This document shows, one piece after another, positions 18,493 through 27,345 of a stretch of DNA of 64,000 nt. The DNA comes from Dokdonella fugitiva (lineage in GTDB: Bacteria; Pseudomonadota; Gammaproteobacteria; Xanthomonadales; Rhodanobacteraceae): NCBI RefSeq assembly GCF_014138265.1, contig NZ_JACGXL010000001.1:1-64000 (forward strand). Reading direction: 5' to 3'. The notes under the pieces are model-generated. The model made no database searches, had not been told where the DNA came from, and saw only the letters and a program-made list of their open reading frames with translations. The number at the start of each line of letters is the position of its first letter. Position 1 is the stretch's first letter. The translations under genes and the position numbers were made by a program.

Positions 18493-18755
18493 GCGCTGTC
18501 CCGCCAGGCATGACTTCCGCGCCAGTGCGAGGACGCGTGGCGGTACCCAGAACGAGTTGCCACACCCGTCGGAGAGAGTGCACGAGCGAGAACGAAACAC
18601 CGCGGGCAGCGAGCGGTTCCACGACCATGCCCGAAGCGGCGGCGCCGACCGCGCGGTCGAACGACGACCGTACCTGCGCGTTGATCAGCCACTACCCGGT
18701 CGAGGAGATCACGATCGCGGGCAACCTGCGCGACGCGTACGCGAACATCGCCGAG
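18493..18755 (+). pseudogene. chimeric fossil: DUF4870 gene start joined to pmbA end
   Basis: Bases 18493-18692 are a decayed copy of the upstream region and first codons of the DUF4870 gene at 30092. They share the leader motif GGCATGACTTCCGCG, the GGAGAGAG ribosome-binding region, the codons for SNDDRT and the following ALI. The start codon is destroyed (GATGAGCGAG became CACGAGCGAG). Bases 18693-18755 then match pmbA 17327-17387 with four differences in 61 bases, encoding YPVEEITIAGNLRDAYAN. The two parts are in the same frame. No complete product is possible. Decay is uneven: the pmbA piece is far better kept. Confidence 0.85.
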
Positions 18756-18774
18756 GCTCCTCGCGCGACAGCGG

Positions 18775-20244
18775 TCAGCGCGATGCCGGCTCGGGGACGC
18801 GCAGCATGCACGCGCCGGCCAGCAGCAGGCCGACGCCACCGAGCAGCAGCGCGTCGATGGCCGCGTTCGCGAACAGGCTGCGCAGCAGGAACGCGAGGAT
18901 GCTCGCGGCGAACAACTGCGGCACGACGATGGACAAATTGAAGATGCCCATGTAGACGCCCATCTTGCGCGTAGGCACGCTGTTGGCGAGCAGCGCGTAG
19001 GGCAGCGACAGGATCGACGCCCAGGCGAATCCCACGCCAGCCATCGAAAGCAACAGCCAACGCGGATCGCGAATGGCCAGGAACGAGGCGAGCCCGCATC
19101 CGCCGAGGAAGAGGTTGAACACGTGACTGGCGCGCAATCCGAATCGGCGCGTCATCGGCGGTATCAGCGCGGCCGCGACGATCGCGAAGGCGTTGTACGC
19201 CGCGAACAGGACGCCGACCCAATTGGCGCCTTCGTTGTAGCGGGAGGACAGGGGATCGGTCGTGCCGAACTGGACTTGCGTGACCGCCGCGGTGGTGTAG
19301 ATCCACATCGCGAACAGGGCGAACCAGGAAAAGAACTGGACCGGGACGAGGCGTCGCATCGTTTCTGGCATCGCGCGCAGGTCGGCGACGATATGGGTGA
19401 ATGCGTTGTCGCGACGCCCGGTCGATGCGATCCACAGCACGAATCCATAGGCGATCATTCCGCCGCCGAGCAGATAGAGCTGCCGGTCCGAGCGTAGCCA
19501 TGACGTCGCCGCGAGTGCGATGCCGCCGGCGGCGAGCCATAGCAGCGCACGACGATGCACGTCCGCTCCCATCGGCGGGTCGTCTCCGGGGGGCGTGGCG
19601 TCGTCGAACGCATCGAGTGTGGCGGGCGCGTACTCGCGCGTCGTCAGCACGCTCCAGCCCATCGCCAACAGCAGCACGCATGCGCCGATCTGGAACGAGT
19701 AGCGGACCGTGTCCGGAAGGGCGCCCGCGGTCGCGGTGTTGGCGACGCCGAAGCGAGCGAACAGCCAGGGTGCGAGGCTCGCCACGACCGAGCCCGCGGC
19801 GATGAAGAAGGTCTGCATCGCGTAGCCGAGTGCACGCTGATCCGCAGGCAGCTGGTCGCCGACGAACGAGCGGAACGGGCCCATCGAGACGTTGATCGAA
19901 CCGTCGAGCAGCCAGAGCAGCAGCGCCGCTATCCATAGCGCGGGCGAGTCGGGCATCGCGAACAGGGCGATCGCGGCGAGGATCGCGCCGCCGAGGAAGT
20001 ACGGGCGCCGACGCCCGAACCGGCTCCAGGTGCGATCAGAACAGTGCCCGACGATCGGTTGAACGATCAGGCCGGTCAGCGGCGCCGCGATCCATAGCAC
20101 GGGAATGTCGTCCACGCCCGCTCCGAGCGTCTGGAAGATGCGGCTCATGTTCGAGTTCTGAAGCGCGAACGCGAACTGGATGCCGACGAAGCCGAAGCAC
20201 ATGTTCCAGATCTGCCAGAACCCCGAGCGCGGCCGCGTCGTCAT
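18775..20244 (-). CDS. SLC45/GPH-like sugar:proton symporter (MFS)
   Basis: 489 residues with about 12 membrane spans. N-terminal WQIWNMCFGFVGIQFAFALQ followed by NMSRIFQ, then the loop GHCSDRTWSRFGRRRPYF, are hallmarks of the SLC45-like/MalA-type disaccharide transporters seen in Caulobacter and Xanthomonas maltose or sucrose loci. It probably imports a di- or oligosaccharide from the periplasm. The start is nine bases after the lacI stop, so the two are co-translated. Its role fits the TonB receptor and glucosidase across the divergent promoter. Confidence 0.88.
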   Translation of the reverse strand: MTTRPRSGFWQIWNMCFGFVGIQFAFALQNSNMSRIFQTLGAGVDDIPVLWIAAPLTGLIVQPIVGHCSDRTWSRFGRRRPYFLGGAILAAIALFAMPDSPALWIAALLLWLLDGSINVSMGPFRSFVGDQLPADQRALGYAMQTFFIAAGSVVASLAPWLFARFGVANTATAGALPDTVRYSFQIGACVLLLAMGWSVLTTREYAPATLDAFDDATPPGDDPPMGADVHRRALLWLAAGGIALAATSWLRSDRQLYLLGGGMIAYGFVLWIASTGRRDNAFTHIVADLRAMPETMRRLVPVQFFSWFALFAMWIYTTAAVTQVQFGTTDPLSSRYNEGANWVGVLFAAYNAFAIVAAALIPPMTRRFGLRASHVFNLFLGGCGLASFLAIRDPRWLLLSMAGVGFAWASILSLPYALLANSVPTRKMGVYMGIFNLSIVVPQLFAASILAFLLRSLFANAAIDALLLGGVGLLLAGACMLRVPEPASR

Positions 20245-20253
20245 GGAGTACGT

Positions 20254-21306
20254 TCAGCGCGTACGCGAGCGCGGCCGTGGCCGTGGCCGCGAAGGAGCGG
20301 GACCGCTGGACTGGCGGATCTGCAACTCGTACGGCACGTGCACGAGCTCGCCCGCGGTCGGATCGCGGATGAGGGCAAGCAACTGCTCCGCCGCGATGCG
20401 ACCCATGTCGCGGCACGGCTGGCGCACGGTCGTCAGGCCTGGCCAGACGTGGCGCGACGTCGGTGTGTCGTCGAAGCCGAAGACGGACAAATCGCGCGGA
20501 ATGGCCAGGCCGCGTTCGAACGCCTCGTGCATGACGCCGCATGCACTGTCGTCGTTGGCGGCGAAGATCGCGGTGGGCGGCTCGTCGAGGTCGAGCAGGT
20601 GTCTGGCGCCGGCGATGCCGGCCTCGAACGAGAAGCCGCCGTCGACGACGAGCGCTTCGTCGTAGGGCAGGCCCGCGCGGCGCAATCCGTCGCGGTAGCC
20701 TGCGAGGCGCCAGGCGCGGCCGCCGTGCGGCAGCGGGCCGGCGACGTGACCGATGCGGCGGTGACCGAGTGCGACCGCGTGCGCGATCATCTCGGCCGAT
20801 GCTTTGCGTTCGTCGAGGATCGTGCCGACGCGCTCGTGGCCGATCTTCGCCTTCGCCGAAATCGTCGCGTAGCGCACGCCGAGTTCGTCGAGCCTGCGCA
20901 GCAGCTTCACGTCGTCGGCGAAGGGCGGCACCAGCACGAGGCCATCGGGGCGATAGCGTGCGATCGAATCCTCGACCGCGCCGATATGGTCGGCGCTGGC
21001 GTATTCGAGCGGTCGCAACATGGCGCTGTAGCGCGACTGCTCGCACGCGACGAGCATGCCGACGATGATTTCCATGATGTAGCTCGAACCTGCCGCTGGA
21101 TCGTCGAACACCAGCGAAACGAGATAGGATCGATTGCCGGCGAGGCCGCGTGCCGACGGATTGGGGCGGTAGTTGAGCGCCTTGGCTGCGGCCTCGACGC
21201 GGGCGCGCGTCTTCTCGCGCACGTTCGGTTCATTGTTGAAGACGCGCGACACGGTTTTCATGGAAACGCCCGCGGTGGCGGCGACGTCCTCGATTCTTGC
21301 TGGCAT
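20254..21306 (-). CDS. LacI-family transcriptional repressor
   Basis: 350 residues. The N-terminal helix-turn-helix and hinge (IEDVAATAGVSMKTVSRVFN, then NYRPNPSARGLAG) are followed by a periplasmic-binding-protein-like ligand domain (FGFDDTPTSRHVWPGLTTV) and an Arg/Pro-rich tail of about 18 residues. GGAGGAAC lies just before the ATG. It is the only regulator in the sugar locus. The operators it most likely binds are the duplicated palindromes at 23183-23225, between the halogenase and the TonB receptor. The inducer is expected to be the transported sugar. Confidence 0.93.
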   Translation of the reverse strand: MPARIEDVAATAGVSMKTVSRVFNNEPNVREKTRARVEAAAKALNYRPNPSARGLAGNRSYLVSLVFDDPAAGSSYIMEIIVGMLVACEQSRYSAMLRPLEYASADHIGAVEDSIARYRPDGLVLVPPFADDVKLLRRLDELGVRYATISAKAKIGHERVGTILDERKASAEMIAHAVALGHRRIGHVAGPLPHGGRAWRLAGYRDGLRRAGLPYDEALVVDGGFSFEAGIAGARHLLDLDEPPTAIFAANDDSACGVMHEAFERGLAIPRDLSVFGFDDTPTSRHVWPGLTTVRQPCRDMGRIAAEQLLALIRDPTAGELVHVPYELQIRQSSGPAPSRPRPRPRSRTR

Positions 21307-21382
21307 CCAGTTCCTCCGCAGGGGCGGTTCGCTGCCTGGCGGCGACCGGTGGCGCGCCGCATCGCCATGCTAGCGCAGAGTT

Positions 21383-22945
21383 TCAGGCCACGGCAGCGCC
21401 CGTCATGTCGCGCGCGCACAGGTGTTCGACCAGCGCGCGATGATCCGGCAGGTCCGCAGCGGCGCGCGGCGCCAGCGACCGGATCATCGCGAACTCGGCG
21501 CGCGCGCGCTCGTAGTGCGGGTAGAGCGCGTATGCCGGCTGCAGGTCGGTGGGGTACTCCATTCCGTACAGGATGAACTGCCAGCTCGCCGGCAGGAACA
21601 TTTCGACATCCGTCACGAAGTCCAGGCGGTGAGGCGGCCGTGAGCGCCACATCGCCAGTTGATCACGCAATGCGTCCGGTATGCTGCGTGGGTCGGCATT
21701 GTCGGCCCAGAACGCGGAATCCGTGCGCCGGCTGAGACAGTAGTGCATCTTGATGAAGTCGAAGATGCGCTCGTAGCGTCGCGTCATCAGCGTGTTGAAA
21801 TGGCGAGCGACGCGCGTCATGTCGCCATCGAGCGGGAGCAGGTGTGCGATCAGGTACGCCGCCATCTCGATCAGGCCGATACCGGTCGATTCCAGCGGCT
21901 CGACGAAGCCGGCCGACAGGCCGACGGCGACGCAATTGCGCAACCATTGCTCCGGACGATGACCGGCTTCGAAACGAAGCTGCCGCGCCGCAAGGCCATC
22001 GGCCGTTGCACCGATGTGGCTGCGCAGCACTTGCTCCGCGCGTGCGTCGTCCGTATGCGCCGACGAATAGACGTAACCGACGCCGCGCCGAGCCTGCAGC
22101 CCGATGTCCCAGGTCCATCCGGCCTCGTGCGCGGTGGAAATCGTGTACGACGGAATCGGCGCATCAGCGCTCGCATAGGGAACCTGTATCGCGAGCGCGC
22201 GATCGACGAACAGCACGTCCTTGGCGCTGCGAAACTTGGAGCCAAGTGCGCCGCCGATCAACGCCGCGCGAAAGCCGGTGCAGTCGACGTACAGGTCCGC
22301 CGTCAGGGCACCCGCTTCGCGCGTGCGCACGCAGGCGATTGCGCCGTGTTCGTCGAGTTCGACCTCGTCGACCGTGGCGATGCGGTGCTGGACGCCGAGG
22401 TCGCGCCCGTGCCGCGCGAGCAGGGCGGCGAAACGCGCTGCGTCGAAATGGTAGGCGTAGTTGAGGCGCCCCTGGTAATCGGCATCCGTGGCGCGCTTCG
22501 GTGCCCGTGAACGATCCGCGACATGCTTCTGCATGGTCGCAGCCTCGGCGAATGCGACGCCGTCGCCGGCCGCGCCGAGCAGCCAGTAGGGCAGCAGCTC
22601 GAGGTCGCGCTCGCGCTGGCTGGGCAGGCTGAAAGGGTGGAAGTAGTGATGGCTGCCGGTGCCGTCCGGGGCTTTCAGCCAGTGATCGAAGCGAATGCCT
22701 TGCTTGAACGTCGCGTTCGCCTCGCGCACGAAGCGGGCCTCGTCGAGTCCGATCGCCGAGAGGGTGCCGCGGATGGAGGGAAACGTGCCTTCGCCCACGC
22801 CCAGTATGCCGATGTCGCTGGATTCGACGAGTTCGACCGACAGTGACCGCCCCGACGCGATCTGCAGCGTACGGGCGAGATAGTTGGCCGTCAGCCAGCC
22901 CGCAGTGCCGCCGCCGACAATAAGAATCTTGTGCAATGCGGGCAT
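21383..22945 (-). CDS. FAD-dependent tryptophan-halogenase-like protein
   Basis: 520 residues. FAD-binding GGGTAGWLTA lies at 11-20, GVGEGTFPS at 50-57, and the Lys that activates HOCl in PrnA-type enzymes at Lys81 (NATFKQGIRF). The second signature usually WxWxIP reads GWTWDIGLQ, with Gly in place of Pro. ATG at 22945 with GGAGG six bases ahead; the longer ORF to 23821 is not supported. PrnA-family proteins chlorinate indoles using a flavin reductase. In sugar loci with TonB receptors such genes are common in this group and their role is not established. It shares the operator region with the receptor. Confidence 0.88.
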   Translation of the reverse strand: MPALHKILIVGGGTAGWLTANYLARTLQIASGRSLSVELVESSDIGILGVGEGTFPSIRGTLSAIGLDEARFVREANATFKQGIRFDHWLKAPDGTGSHHYFHPFSLPSQRERDLELLPYWLLGAAGDGVAFAEAATMQKHVADRSRAPKRATDADYQGRLNYAYHFDAARFAALLARHGRDLGVQHRIATVDEVELDEHGAIACVRTREAGALTADLYVDCTGFRAALIGGALGSKFRSAKDVLFVDRALAIQVPYASADAPIPSYTISTAHEAGWTWDIGLQARRGVGYVYSSAHTDDARAEQVLRSHIGATADGLAARQLRFEAGHRPEQWLRNCVAVGLSAGFVEPLESTGIGLIEMAAYLIAHLLPLDGDMTRVARHFNTLMTRRYERIFDFIKMHYCLSRRTDSAFWADNADPRSIPDALRDQLAMWRSRPPHRLDFVTDVEMFLPASWQFILYGMEYPTDLQPAYALYPHYERARAEFAMIRSLAPRAAADLPDHRALVEHLCARDMTGAAVA

Positions 22946-23182
22946 CGCCGCCTCCAGGTATCCAAGTCGAATTCCCATCATTTTTGCTGCGCTGCAAGGC
23001 AATGCTGCGCGCGCTTTCGGAACGCGGAACGTCGATGCGAAACGCTCGCCCCCGGTCATGGCGCTCGTTCGCATGCATGTTGCTACGCAGCGTAAATAGT
23101 CGCGCCGCGAGCGAGCCGATGCGCGTAGGTGGCGTGCGGTTGCAACACGTCCTCGTGCGAAGCATAGCGCGTTCGATGGGCC

Positions 23183-23225
23183 AATTGGCAGCGCTGTCAA
23201 TTCAAAATTGACAGCGCTGCCAATT
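23183..23225. promoter_or_regulatory. paired LacI-type operators, perfect 20-base inverted repeat
   Basis: Left arm AATTGGCAGCGCTGTCAATT (23183-23202) and right arm AATTGACAGCGCTGCCAATT (23206-23225) are exact reverse complements with a 3-base spacer. Each arm is itself a near-palindrome around AGCGCT (TGGCAGCGCTGTCA), the shape of a LacI-family operator, so this is two operators 23 bases apart centre to centre. Two dimers would sit on nearly the same helix face, two turns apart. The right arm contains the -35 hexamer of the receptor promoter and the left arm a minus-strand TTGACA, so bound repressor would block both directions. Confidence 0.85.
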
Positions 23226-23236
23226 TGGACTATCAA
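23208..23236 (+). promoter_or_regulatory. sigma70 promoter of the TonB receptor gene
   Basis: Perfect -35 TTGACA at 23208-23213, 17-base spacer, -10 TATCAA at 23231-23236. It gives a leader of about 50 bases to the receptor ATG. The -35 lies inside the right operator arm, so this is a strong promoter kept off by the LacI repressor. Confidence 0.8.
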
Positions 23237-23294
23237 TCGCCTCCGCTCCGTCGCGCGGTGGCATGCGGCGGATCTTTTCCGACGAGGAGGGGAC

Positions 23295-25709
23295 ATGAAA
23301 TTGCGCACACGAGCGCTGTCGAGCGCGATCATCGCGGTGCTTGCCTCGCATGCGTACGCTGCCGAGGACGCGCCTGCCGACGATCCGGCGGCGTCGAAAG
23401 ACAAGACCCAGTTGCTGGGCGAGATCCAGGTCACCGCGACCAAGCGCGAAACGCCGCTGCAGAAGACGGCCGTGGCGATCAGCGCGATCGACGGCGGCAC
23501 GCTCGACAAGGAACGCGTCGTCAACGTGGTCGACATCACCAAGCTCGTGCCGGGTCTCGCCGCGACGACCCAGGGTGACCATGGTGTCGTCACCCTGACG
23601 ATGCGCGGCATCGGCAACGACAGTGCGAAAACGGAGTACGCCGATCCCGAAGTGGCGCTGTTCGTCGACGGCGTGTACGCGCCGCGCGCGGAAGCTGCGG
23701 CGTCGCTGCTGCTCGATCTCGACTCGATCGAAGTACTGCGCGGGCCGCAGGGAACGCTGTGGGGACGCAACTCCACCGTCGGCGCCGTCAACTTCCAGAC
23801 CGCCAAACCCGACCTCGGCAAGACGTACGGCTACGGCCAGATGGAGGTCGGCGACTACGGCCACGTCGGCCTGCGTGCGGCGATCAACGTGCCGCTGAGC
23901 GACACCTTCGCGTTCCGCGTCGCTCTCGGCCAGGAGCAGCACGACGGCTACGTCGACTACCAGTCGCCGAACGGCCAGTTGCCTTCGGTCGACAGCCAGC
24001 GCGCAGCTTATCTCGCGTCGGGCGGACTGCCGGAGAACTTCCGCGCGATCGACCCGAACATCTACGTGACGAGCGGCGACAAGTACAGTTCGCAGGACCA
24101 GTCCGGCGTGCGCGTGAGCACGCTGTGGACGCCGACGGCGACGCTGAGCTGGAACCTCTCGCTCGAGTACTTCCGTGATCGCGGCACGCCGCTGGCGAAC
24201 CTGATGCAGCACCCGCGCGACGGCCAGGACTTCTGGTCGATCCTCGCCGACACGCCGGCGAAGCTCGAACGCGACGCGTATGCCCTGCGCAGTCGCGTCG
24301 ACTGGGATATCAGCGAGGCGATGAGCCTGAGCTACATCGCGGGCTTCTCCAAATTCGATGGTTCGAGCGACTTCGACCAGGATGGCGGCGTGCAGGTGCC
24401 GACCAGCTTCGCCACCGGCTCGACCTTCCAGGACGACCGCACCAACTACGAGCGCTTCCGCAGCAACAGCCACGAACTGGACCTGAAATCGTCGGGCGAC
24501 AACACCGTCGACTGGATTCTCGGCCTCTACTACGCGTCCGAAGACAATTCGATCCGTTTCGACATCCCGATCTTCAACGGCACGCCGCAGGGCACCGTCG
24601 CGTGGCAGGGTTCGTTCATCCAGCCGAAGGAGACGGTCGAGTCGACCGCGGGTTTCGCCCAGGCGACATGGCACATCAACGACCGTCTACGCCTGACCGG
24701 CGGCGCGCGCTACACGCACGACGAGAAGGAAAACCGCGGTGGCCGCGGCTGGGGTTGGGCCTACGACGCGAACGTGCCGCAGATTCCGATCGCGCCCGGC
24801 ACGATTCCGGGCCCTGGCACGGGCTTCGGCCTCGGTGTCGGCGGCATCAATGACGGCAAGTACGATGCGAACAAGACGACGTGGCTGCTGCGCCTGGAGG
24901 GCGACCTCTCGGACACGACGTTCGTCTACGGCAGCGTGTCGACCGGCTACAAGTCCGGCGGCTTGCAGGACGGCGGCGTGCCGTACAAGGGCGAGACGCT
25001 GACCAACTACGAGGTCGGCGTGAAGATGACCTTCCTCGACCACCGGCTGACCTGGAACAACGCGCTGTACTACGAGGACTTCAAGGACTTCCAGCTGTCC
25101 GCGCCGATCACCTTCATCGACGGCAGCCGTGGCCTGGGTTTCTCGAACGTCGCGGGTAGCACCAAGGTGGTCGGCTTCGAGTCCGAGATTGCTGCGCAAC
25201 TCGGCGAAGCGGATCGCCTCAATCTCGTGCTCTCGTTGCTGCCGAAGAAGGAACTCGGCACCTTGCGCTATGCCGGCAGCAACGACTACGGCGGCCTGCC
25301 GCCGTGCGCACCGGAATCAGGAATCGGCAATTGCCTTGACGTGTCGGGAAACGAACTCGCGCATGCGCCGGATGCGTCGTTGACGCTGATCTACGAACAC
25401 GTCTTCACGTTCGCCAACGGCAGTACGCTCGCGCCGCGTTTCAGCGGTCACGCCGAAACGTCGAGCTGGCTGAGCCCGTTCAACCTCGGTGAGGGCGACA
25501 AGCAGAAGGCGTACTTCCGTGGCGATTTCAGCATGCGCTACACGCCCGCCGATGCGCGGTGGTGGGCAGGCCTTTACGTGAGCAATTTCACCGACGAAAA
25601 GGTGCGTACGAACGCCGGCCGCACCGCGCTCGGCAACGGTCAGTTCATCTACACCTCGCAGTATCTGCCGCCGCGCACGATCGGAGTCAATTTCGGCTTC
25701 GACTTCTAG
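23295..25709 (+). CDS. TonB-dependent outer-membrane receptor (carbohydrate type)
   Basis: 804 residues. Signal peptide 1-22 (ending SHAYA), then a TonB-box-like GEIQVTATKRETPLQ, the plug domain (VPGLAATTQGDHGVVTLTMRG; LRGPQGTLWGRNSTVGAVN) and a 22-strand barrel ending FGFDF with the C-terminal Phe needed for outer-membrane insertion. It imports a ligand using the TonB proton-motive coupling. The neighbours (glucosidase, sugar permeases, LacI) make a glucoside or oligosaccharide the likely ligand. ATG at 23295 with GAGGAGGGG ahead. Confidence 0.95.
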   Translation: MKLRTRALSSAIIAVLASHAYAAEDAPADDPAASKDKTQLLGEIQVTATKRETPLQKTAVAISAIDGGTLDKERVVNVVDITKLVPGLAATTQGDHGVVTLTMRGIGNDSAKTEYADPEVALFVDGVYAPRAEAAASLLLDLDSIEVLRGPQGTLWGRNSTVGAVNFQTAKPDLGKTYGYGQMEVGDYGHVGLRAAINVPLSDTFAFRVALGQEQHDGYVDYQSPNGQLPSVDSQRAAYLASGGLPENFRAIDPNIYVTSGDKYSSQDQSGVRVSTLWTPTATLSWNLSLEYFRDRGTPLANLMQHPRDGQDFWSILADTPAKLERDAYALRSRVDWDISEAMSLSYIAGFSKFDGSSDFDQDGGVQVPTSFATGSTFQDDRTNYERFRSNSHELDLKSSGDNTVDWILGLYYASEDNSIRFDIPIFNGTPQGTVAWQGSFIQPKETVESTAGFAQATWHINDRLRLTGGARYTHDEKENRGGRGWGWAYDANVPQIPIAPGTIPGPGTGFGLGVGGINDGKYDANKTTWLLRLEGDLSDTTFVYGSVSTGYKSGGLQDGGVPYKGETLTNYEVGVKMTFLDHRLTWNNALYYEDFKDFQLSAPITFIDGSRGLGFSNVAGSTKVVGFESEIAAQLGEADRLNLVLSLLPKKELGTLRYAGSNDYGGLPPCAPESGIGNCLDVSGNELAHAPDASLTLIYEHVFTFANGSTLAPRFSGHAETSSWLSPFNLGEGDKQKAYFRGDFSMRYTPADARWWAGLYVSNFTDEKVRTNAGRTALGNGQFIYTSQYLPPRTIGVNFGFDF

Positions 25710-25719
25710 GCGGATGCCT

Positions 25720-25786
25720 TCGATGCGTCACGTTCCGCGCCGGTTCCTTGCTCGGGAAGGATCCGATCGGGCGTGACGCATCGAAC
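25720..25786 (+). repeat. 14-base inverted repeat between the receptor and glucosidase genes
   Basis: Arms 25720-25733 and 25773-25786 are perfect reverse complements (TTCGATGCGTCACG). The 39-base loop holds a smaller stem (TCCTT/AAGGA). There is no T run, so it is not an ordinary terminator. Placed between a receptor gene and an enzyme gene of one operon, it could protect the upstream mRNA or lower downstream expression. Confidence 0.7.
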
Positions 25787-25848
25787 GGCAGCCGCCACCA
25801 CGATGGCACGTGCCACACGCCGTTTGAACTTGAACAGGAATGCGATCC

Positions 25849-27327
25849 ATGCGACGACGCGAAGCTTTGCGCCACGTCATCGGTCTGGCGGGAATACCCC
25901 TGCTGGCAACCCGCTGGGGGCGTGCGACGATGGCGACCGATGAGGCCGCAGTCGGAGGTGCGAAGCTGCTCGACGTCGATGCGTTTCCCGCCGGCTTCCT
26001 GTGGGGATCGGCGACGGCGGCGTATCAGATCGAAGGCGCCTGGAACGTCGACGGGCGCGGCGAGTCGATATGGGATCGTTTCGCCCACACGCCGGGCAAG
26101 GTGAAGAACGACGCCAACGGCGACGTCGCGTGCGACAGCTATCACCGCTATCGCGACGACATCGCTCTGATGCGCGAGCTCGGGCTGAAGACCTACCGCT
26201 TCTCGATCTCGTGGCCGCGCGTCCAGCCAGGAGGGCGCGGTGCATCGAACCCGAAGGGGCTGGACTACTACAAGCGCCTGGTCGACGCCTTGCTGGAAGC
26301 GCGCATCCGCCCGTTCCCGACGCTCTACCACTGGGATCTCCCGCAGCCGCTCGAAGACGCGGGTGGCTGGCCGAACCGCGACACCGCGGAACGTCTCGCC
26401 GACTACGCGCGGATCGTCGCGGACGCGCTCGGCGACCGCATCGGCCAGTGGGCGATCTTCAACGAACCCAAGACGTTCACGCACGTCGGCTACTGGCAAG
26501 GCACGCACGCGCCGGGGCGCACGGACCCGCTCGCGTTGTTGCGCGCCACCCATACGGTGAATCTCGCCCAAGGCCTGGCGTTCCGCGTACTCAAGGCGGC
26601 CAAGGCGAAACCGCAGGTGGGTGGCGTAATCGATGTCGCGCCGATGAATGCCGCGACCGATTCGGATGCCGACCGCGCCGCCGCGCAGCGCTGGTTCCGC
26701 TTCCTCAACCTGTGGTTCCTCGATCCGCCCTTGAAGGGAAGCTACCCGCAGGGGGTGCTGCCGCCTGCCCAGCAGGATGCGCTGCTCGGCTGTCGCGCCG
26801 GCGACGACGCGATCATGCGTGCGCCGCTCGACTTCATCGGCCTCAACTATTACTCACCGTGGGTCGTGCGTCACGCTCCGCGAGGCAACGGCATCCCCGG
26901 GCTCGACACGCAGGCCGACTGGGCGGCCGGGCCGGACGAGAAGACCGACAACGGCTGGGACATCGATCCTCCGGGCTTCTATCGCATCCTGCGCGAGATC
27001 ACGCAGCACACCGGCGGGCTGCCGATCGAGATCACCGAGAACGGCGCTGCCTACAACAACTTGCCGGACAGCCAGGGTCATGTGCACGACCGCAAGCGCA
27101 TCGTCTGGCTGCAGCGTCACCTGCGCGAACTGTCGCGGGCGATACGCGACGGCGTGCCGGTGCGCGCGTACCACTGCTGGAGCCTGCTCGACAACTTCGA
27201 ATGGGCGGAAGGCTATACGCAGCGCTTCGGGCTCGTCTACGTCGATTTCAAGAACCGCCAGCAGCGCACGATCAAGGATTCGGGCCACTGGTACGCGAAA
27301 GTCATCGCCGCCAACCGCGTCGTGTGA
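25849..27327 (+). CDS. GH1 beta-glucosidase, Tat-exported
   Basis: 492 residues from the ATG at 25849, which suits the upstream AGGA better than the ATG at 25840. The first 24 residues (MRRREALRHVIGLAGIPLLA) form a twin-arginine-type signal. The GH1 core starts at FPAGFLWGSATAAYQIEGA; the acid/base Glu is E206 in FNEPK and the nucleophile E397 in ITENG, both present. GH1 enzymes cleave terminal beta-glucosides or galactosides with retention. Export through Tat would place it in the periplasm, acting on what the TonB receptor brings in; the product would then enter by the MFS transporters. Confidence 0.94.
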   Translation: MRRREALRHVIGLAGIPLLATRWGRATMATDEAAVGGAKLLDVDAFPAGFLWGSATAAYQIEGAWNVDGRGESIWDRFAHTPGKVKNDANGDVACDSYHRYRDDIALMRELGLKTYRFSISWPRVQPGGRGASNPKGLDYYKRLVDALLEARIRPFPTLYHWDLPQPLEDAGGWPNRDTAERLADYARIVADALGDRIGQWAIFNEPKTFTHVGYWQGTHAPGRTDPLALLRATHTVNLAQGLAFRVLKAAKAKPQVGGVIDVAPMNAATDSDADRAAAQRWFRFLNLWFLDPPLKGSYPQGVLPPAQQDALLGCRAGDDAIMRAPLDFIGLNYYSPWVVRHAPRGNGIPGLDTQADWAAGPDEKTDNGWDIDPPGFYRILREITQHTGGLPIEITENGAAYNNLPDSQGHVHDRKRIVWLQRHLRELSRAIRDGVPVRAYHCWSLLDNFEWAEGYTQRFGLVYVDFKNRQQRTIKDSGHWYAKVIAANRVV

Positions 27328-27345
27328 GGGTGGCCGGGTGATCGC

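Larger units (their letters stand above)
22946..23294. other. 349-base divergent control region of the sugar locus
   Basis: No gene is visible here. It holds the duplicated operator (23183-23225), the receptor promoter (23208-23236), the leaders of both divergent genes and their ribosome-binding sites (GGAGG for the halogenase, GAGGAGGGG at 23284-23292 for the receptor). The stretch 22960-23170 is AT-richer than the neighbours and otherwise featureless to me; a minus-strand -35 (TTGACA read from 23200 to 23195) has no good -10. Confidence 0.7.

Noticed and set aside
21383-23821. 812-residue reading of the halogenase gene from 23821
   Set aside because: The extra N terminus crosses the operators and the receptor gene; ATG at 22945 has a proper ribosome-binding site and starts the FAD fold.
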